Source: RGIG426 sp045643425 (GTDB lineage Bacteria > Bacillota > Clostridia > Oscillospirales > Acutalibacteraceae). From it: a DNA stretch of 9,728 nt. The stretch is taken from positions 1 through 9,728 of the forward strand of contig JAZUKW010000031.1 of the NCBI GenBank assembly GCA_045643425.1, given 5' to 3'. The translations under genes were made by a program, and so were the position numbers. Of the stretch, positions 6,286 to 9,728 are shown piece by piece (position 1 is the stretch's first letter; each line of letters starts with the position of its first letter). The notes beneath the pieces were generated by a model. That model was not told the DNA's origin. It did not search any database and worked only from the letters and a program-made list of their open reading frames with translations.

Positions 6286-7016
6286 TGTGCGCTCACCTCC
6301 TCAGCGGAAACCTCTTCTTCGGGCTCTTCCTCCGGCGGAATTTCCACCTGGAGGGTAATCGTTGCCGTCAACACTTTTTCGGTGCCGCTCAACATATTAC
6401 CGTTCTTGTCCTTGTTGGTGGAAGCGGTCTGCAGATCAACGTTGGTGACCAGCTCGTTATCGCTCAGATCCTGGGCGAGCTGACCGACCTGCTCCAGCGT
6501 CACGTCGTAGAAGCTGATACCGATGGTGTTGCCGTTGATGTTGATGCTCTGCATCTCCGCCACGTTAAAGAGGTGCTCATCCAGCATATCAATAAGCTGG
6601 ATACGGTCAACGAGCTTCAACTCGTCATTCGTGAGGAACGCCTTGAAATAGTGGCTGAACTTCTCGAACACCGCCTCATAGCGGGTGAGCAGGACTTTGT
6701 TTTGCTCCAGCTCCTGCTGGGCCGCGGCGTATTCTTCCTCCGCCGCCTTTTTCGCGTTGTACTGATCCAGCACGCCGAACTTAGCGAACACCGCCAAGAC
6801 GACCACAAGCAGCACGACAAGCACGATGTCGGTCGTTTTGGAGTTCTCGCCTTTTTCCAAAATCACCAAGTTCATGGTGGTCTTGCTGGGCAGTCCGGAG
6901 CTTGCCTTTTTCTTGCCGAGATCTTTTAAGAAGTCCAGGTTGACGTCCATGCTCAAGCCTTTGCCGCCGCCTTCGGCGCCTTCCTTGACCTTCTTCTCTT
7001 TTTTCTCTTTAGCCAT
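6282..7016 (-). CDS. pilN: PilN-like type IV pilus assembly protein
   Basis: This 244-residue bitopic membrane protein has a Lys/Gly-rich cytoplasmic N-terminus (1-60), a single very hydrophobic segment (about 62-80, TTDIVLVVLLVVVLAVFAKF), an Ala/Glu/Gln-rich coiled-coil-like helix (85-112) and an extracytoplasmic domain (about 113-226) that ends in an acidic tail (PPEEEPEEEVSAEEVSAQ). The stretch MNLVILEK at 48-55 lies where PilN proteins carry the INLLP-type peptide that binds PilM, but here it follows about 47 extra residues. The assignment rests on topology and on sitting directly between pilM and the PilO-like gene. The ATG has GGAGGGGAG upstream. That site partly overlaps the pilM stop codon 14 bases away, so coupling is likely. 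Overall similarity to PilN is low, as is usual for this family. Confidence 0.8.
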   Translation of the reverse strand: MAKEKKEKKVKEGAEGGGKGLSMDVNLDFLKDLGKKKASSGLPSKTTMNLVILEKGENSKTTDIVLVVLLVVVLAVFAKFGVLDQYNAKKAAEEEYAAAQQELEQNKVLLTRYEAVFEKFSHYFKAFLTNDELKLVDRIQLIDMLDEHLFNVAEMQSININGNTIGISFYDVTLEQVGQLAQDLSDNELVTNVDLQTASTNKDKNGNMLSGTEKVLTATITLQVEIPPEEEPEEEVSAEEVSAQ

Positions 7017-7030
7017 CCGTACTCCCCTCC

Positions 7031-8008
7031 TTACTGTAACGTAGCGCCGAGCGACATCGCGCAGCGCGTAGCGTATTCATTCTGGAACTTTTCAGGAAGC
7101 AGGTCGTTGACGCTGCGCGCCGTCAGTCCCGTGGTTTCGGTGATCACGCGGAGAAGCGGCTGAATCTCCGAGCCGCCGCCCGCATAGTAGATGTGCTGGG
7201 CGTTTTCCGAGTTGCTGGTAAAGCCGTAGAAGTTCAAAGCCTTCATGATCTCGAACGCGATGTGGTTATACACCTCTTCGCATTGCGGCTGATCCAGCGC
7301 GGAGTTGTGGTTCGTCTCTTTATACGCACTCGCCACGTAGACGTCCACGTCCATCGCCTCGGCGATCGCCATATCGATCGCGGTGCAGCCCACGTCGATA
7401 AGCTTGGTCGCCTCGTGCTGGGTGCCCTTGTAGAAATAGGCGTGCGTGGACAAATGTCCGATATCCACGATGCAGTAATCCTTTTTGCCTTCGGCGATTT
7501 CCGGATTTTGCATCAACAGGTTGCGGTACGCCATCTCCTGCGGGATCGCGGTGGTCAAGCGAAGACCCGCGCTTTGCATCATCAGCGAGTTCTCCACAAT
7601 CGTGGTCTTAAGAACCGCAGCCGCGGTCGTCTCAATACCCATCGGCGCACCCGACTCATCCTTCGGAACATCGTCCACCAAATAATCGTAATAATACCGA
7701 TCACTCTCGCCGGAGAGATAATCGCGCATCTCATACGGCAGGTTGATCCGCAGACGCTCCTCTTCCATCACCGGAAAATGGATATGACGGCAAAACACCT
7801 GCGACGGCGGCAAGATCAGCGTGCAATCGCCGCCGGGCAATTTGTATTTCTTGCGAATATTTTTAATAAAATCCGCCATTGCATCCTGCAACTGCACAAC
7901 GCCGTCCTTGACCAAGTTGGTCGGCAGTTTTTCACTCACCATACGAATGGTGTCACCTTTGCGGGCTGTGATCTTAATCTCGTTGTTGCCGATATCGATC
8001 CCTAACAT
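7031..8008 (-). CDS. pilM: Type IV pilus assembly ATPase-fold protein PilM
   Basis: This cytoplasmic actin/FtsA-like protein of 325 residues is slightly short for PilM. The nucleotide-fold motifs are visible: phosphate-1 GIDIGNNEIKI (3-13), phosphate-2 IVDIGHLSTHAYFY (180-193) and adenosine motif IYYAGGGSEI (273-282). NLPYEMRDYL (89-98) is typical of PilM. In known systems PilM binds the N-terminal peptide of PilN and forms a ring under the membrane that connects to the extension and retraction motors. The ATG is preceded by AAGGGAGG at good spacing. The gene follows pilD after 71 bases with no clear promoter in the gap, and precedes pilN by 14 bases, so it belongs to the same operon. Other actin-fold proteins (FtsA, EutJ) are excluded by the PilN/PilO context. 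Confidence 0.92.
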   Translation of the reverse strand: MLGIDIGNNEIKITARKGDTIRMVSEKLPTNLVKDGVVQLQDAMADFIKNIRKKYKLPGGDCTLILPPSQVFCRHIHFPVMEEERLRINLPYEMRDYLSGESDRYYYDYLVDDVPKDESGAPMGIETTAAAVLKTTIVENSLMMQSAGLRLTTAIPQEMAYRNLLMQNPEIAEGKKDYCIVDIGHLSTHAYFYKGTQHEATKLIDVGCTAIDMAIAEAMDVDVYVASAYKETNHNSALDQPQCEEVYNHIAFEIMKALNFYGFTSNSENAQHIYYAGGGSEIQPLLRVITETTGLTARSVNDLLPEKFQNEYATRCAMSLGATLQ

Positions 8009-8079
8009 CCCGTTTCCTCCCTTGTAACCCTAAATTTTTTTGAAATGTATCTATCGCACCGAAGCGGTGGGATATTCGA

Positions 8080-8997
8080 TTAGAAATTGAACAGACTTTG
8101 GTACCAGTCGACGACAAAGCTGCCGCAGAACATGGCGACCCACGTTCCCGCCGCAATAGACGGGCCGAACGGGATGAGCTTTTGCTCCTCGTTCGCCTCG
8201 ATCGCGGCTAAAATCTCCTCCGTCGGAGCGGAGGCGTCCGGAACCTCAATGGGTTCCTCATCCTTTTGACGCGCGTTGTTGACGATACCGAAAATCAGAC
8301 CGAACACACACGCCACGATCATAATAAACAGACTGCATTGCCAGCGGAAATAGAGTCCGATCATAAAGATCATCTTGATGTCGCCGCCGCCCATCGTCTC
8401 TTTGTCCATCACCTTGTCGGCGATGATGACCAAGAGATACAGCGGAAGCGCCACAGCGAAGCCGCCGACGACCGTATTGAGCAGTTCTTTCCAAAGATCC
8501 CCTTCATAGATGCCCGACGCAATGGCAAACACCACGCGGCCGGCAATACCGGCAATGATCAAGCGATCGGGGACGAGGTAATCCTCCAAGTCAGCAAAGG
8601 AGATGCACAAGAGGAGCGCCGCCAAAAACGCCGCTTCCAGCGCCTGCATCGTAAAGCCCAAGCCCACGAGAATGGAAAGGAACACCGCCGCGGACAACAG
8701 TTCCGCCAACAGATAGCGGAACGCGATCTTCTGCCCGCAGTAACGGCATTTTCCGCCAAGGCAGATATAGCTGAACAACGGAACCAAATCCAAAATGCCC
8801 AGCGGGTGATCGCATTTGGCGCAGTGGGAACGACCGTGAAGCACCGATTCCTCATGCACGATACGCCACGCGGCGCAGTTTAAGAAGCTGCCCATGCACA
8901 AGCCGAACAGTCCGACGATGCAAAGAATATACACGTACGTTCCCATGCTGTCTTTGAGGTAGTTGAGATTGCCGAGGTGTTCAAAAACAGGAAGCAC
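8080..8997 (-). CDS. pilD: Prepilin peptidase / N-methyltransferase PilD (A24 family)
   Basis: This polytopic membrane aspartyl protease cleaves the leader peptide of type IV prepilins and methylates the new N-terminus. The methylase-type domain has GSFLNC (36-41), an RSHCAKC pair (Cys59, Cys62) and a GGKCRYC pair (Cys84, Cys87), the four-Cys motif of bifunctional enzymes. The two catalytic aspartates are Asp136 in FADLEDYLVPDR and Asp206 in GGGDIKM. LIPFGPSIAAGTW (274-286) starts the last membrane helix. An acidic soluble stretch of about 30 residues (243-272) lies just before it and is longer than usual. At 305 residues it is slightly long. The start is GTG at 8997, because a stop codon lies two codons upstream in frame and AAAGGAG sits 9 bases away; an ATG at codon 18 has no ribosome binding site. 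It follows pilC in the operon. Confidence 0.95.
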   Translation of the reverse strand: MLPVFEHLGNLNYLKDSMGTYVYILCIVGLFGLCMGSFLNCAAWRIVHEESVLHGRSHCAKCDHPLGILDLVPLFSYICLGGKCRYCGQKIAFRYLLAELLSAAVFLSILVGLGFTMQALEAAFLAALLLCISFADLEDYLVPDRLIIAGIAGRVVFAIASGIYEGDLWKELLNTVVGGFAVALPLYLLVIIADKVMDKETMGGGDIKMIFMIGLYFRWQCSLFIMIVACVFGLIFGIVNNARQKDEEPIEVPDASAPTEEILAAIEANEEQKLIPFGPSIAAGTWVAMFCGSFVVDWYQSLFNF

Positions 8998-9006
8998 CTG
9001 CCATCA

Positions 9007-9013
9007 CTCCTTT
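9007..9013 (-). promoter_or_regulatory. pilD ribosome binding site supporting the GTG start
   Basis: AAAGGAG on the minus strand lies 9 bases before the GTG at 8997. The ATG at 9004 is only 2 bases from it and out of frame, opening a seven-codon ORF that ends inside pilD. The spacing therefore favours the GTG. Confidence 0.65.
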
Positions 9014-9024
9014 AAAGTGGATTT

Positions 9025-9050
9025 CCGGGAGGGGAAGCCTCCCCTCCCGG
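9025..9050 (-). other. GC-rich intercistronic hairpin between pilC and pilD
   Basis: CCGGGAGGGG (9025-9034) and CCCCTCCCGG (9041-9050) form a perfect 10-bp stem, extendable by one A-T pair to leave a 4-base loop. It begins 11 bases after the pilC stop codon. On the transcribed minus strand it is followed by AAATCC and not by a T tract, so it is not a standard terminator for pilC. The T run at 9057-9063 would make it terminator-like only for plus-strand transcription. A role in mRNA stability or in lowering pilD expression is inference. Confidence 0.75.
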
Positions 9051-9061
9051 GGATAGTTTTT

Positions 9062-9728
9062 TTACGCATCCACGCCGTCGTACATGGCGAACATCGGCAG
9101 GTACACGGACAACAGAACGAAGCAGACGAACACGGCCAGGAACACGATCATGATCGGTTCGATAAGCGCGGTCGCTTTGGTGGTGGCCAGGTCCACCTCG
9201 TTGTCGTAATATTCAGCGGTAATGCCGAGGGTGGTTTCCAGAGAACCGGTCTCCTCACCGACGGCGGTCATTTCTTTCAGCAGATCGGGGAAATACTCAA
9301 TATCGCGCATACAGTCACCGAGACGACGACCGGCTTCGATACCGCCGTTCATCTCGAGCACCGCGCGGCTGACCACGTAGTTACCGATAACCTTACCCGT
9401 CACGTTGATGGCCTCCACAACGGTCAGACCGGCGGAGAACATGTTAACGAACGTGTTGGCAAATTGGCTGGCGCAGCTCATGCTGTTCACCTTGCCGAGA
9501 ACCGGCATATTCAGCATGAAAATCGCGATCTTCTCGCGGCCAAAATCGGTTCGCGCAAAGATACGGTAGGCCAATATGATTGCCGCTACGATACCTGCGA
9601 GCAAAATAAAGTGCTTGGTCATGAACTCCGACATGGCGATCAGCAGTTTGGTCGGCAGCGGCAATTCACCGCCCTGGCTCTCGAACGTTTCCTTAAACAT
9701 AGGAACCGCGACCACCATGATGATGACG
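9062..9728 (-). CDS. pilC: Type IV pilus inner-membrane platform protein PilC (C-terminal part)
   Basis: Partial gene: the reading frame stays open to the right edge (codons before the first visible Met read V-I-I), so the true start is outside the window. About 222 of the roughly 400 residues usual for PilC/GspF are present. Visible parts, counted from that Met, are the ELPLPTKLLIAMSEF segment (18-32), a membrane helix (about 36-55), the second T2SSF domain with NMPVLGKVNSMSCASQFANTFVNMFSAGLTVVEAIN (69-104) and DLLKEMTAVGEETGSLETTLGITAEYYDNEVD (145-176), and a final membrane helix (186-213, IEPIMIVFLAVFVCFVLLSVYLPMF). PilC is the polytopic platform on which the PilB/PilT motors act during pilus extension and retraction. 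It lies directly upstream of pilD in the same direction, with the stop at 9062-9064 followed by a strong hairpin. GspF is the alternative family name, but the PilMNO context supports PilC. Confidence 0.94.
   Translation of the reverse strand, partial: VIIMVVAVPMFKETFESQGGELPLPTKLLIAMSEFMTKHFILLAGIVAAIILAYRIFARTDFGREKIAIFMLNMPVLGKVNSMSCASQFANTFVNMFSAGLTVVEAINVTGKVIGNYVVSRAVLEMNGGIEAGRRLGDCMRDIEYFPDLLKEMTAVGEETGSLETTLGITAEYYDNEVDLATTKATALIEPIMIVFLAVFVCFVLLSVYLPMFAMYDGVDA

Noticed and set aside
8057..8069. Hairpin after pilD as an intrinsic terminator
   Set aside because: The stem has only 5 bp and no T tract follows on the minus strand, so it does not qualify as a terminator.
8981..9004. Seven-codon ORF (ATG at 9004) overlapping the pilD start, a possible leader peptide
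   Set aside because: The ATG is only 2 bases from the AAAGGAG site, and the peptide MAGASCF has no regulatory signature. It is most likely chance.

Overview
This window carries ordinary chromosomal bacterial genes with no sign of a mobile element, tRNA, rRNA or CRISPR array. The coding sequence is rich in G and C at third codon positions, while the intergenic spacers are AT-rich with consensus-like sigma-A promoters. A CIRCE operator precedes groES-groEL, a UPF0371 (DUF1846) gene is present, and a type IV pilus set shows PilM, PilN and PilO without PilP or PilQ. Together these suggest a monoderm member of the Bacillota, most likely a G+C-richer class Clostridia lineage (Oscillospirales-like). 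That placement is inference.

Layout from left to right. (1) Positions 38-2117, minus strand: the heat-shock operon groES-groEL, with its promoter, a perfect CIRCE site in the 5' leader and an intrinsic terminator after groEL. (2) Positions 2165-3759, minus strand: a single-gene unit encoding a full-length UPF0371 protein of unknown function, with its own promoter and terminator. (3) Positions 3813-5670, plus strand: plsY-gpsA, transcribed divergently from UPF0371 from a perfect TTGACA-N17-TATAAT promoter and ending in a strong palindromic terminator. GpsA makes sn-glycerol 3-phosphate and PlsY acylates it, so the pair forms the entry to phospholipid synthesis. (4) Positions 5683-9728, minus strand: the 3' part of a type IV pilus operon in the order pilC (partial, running off the right edge), pilD, pilM, pilN, pilO. 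It encodes the membrane platform protein, the prepilin peptidase and the cytoplasmic/inner-membrane assembly subcomplex. The operon ends at the terminator shared with gpsA.

No gap between genes exceeds 300 bases. The most interesting non-coding element is a perfect 9+9 bp inverted repeat in the UPF0371/plsY divergent region; it overlaps the UPF0371 -35 box and looks like an operator. The other points worth a second look are lineage-specific shapes of the pilus proteins (a PilN N-terminal extension, an acidic insert in PilD, acidic tails on PilN and PilO), a GC-rich hairpin between pilC and pilD, and the UPF0371 protein itself. I found no convincing undescribed multi-gene system.
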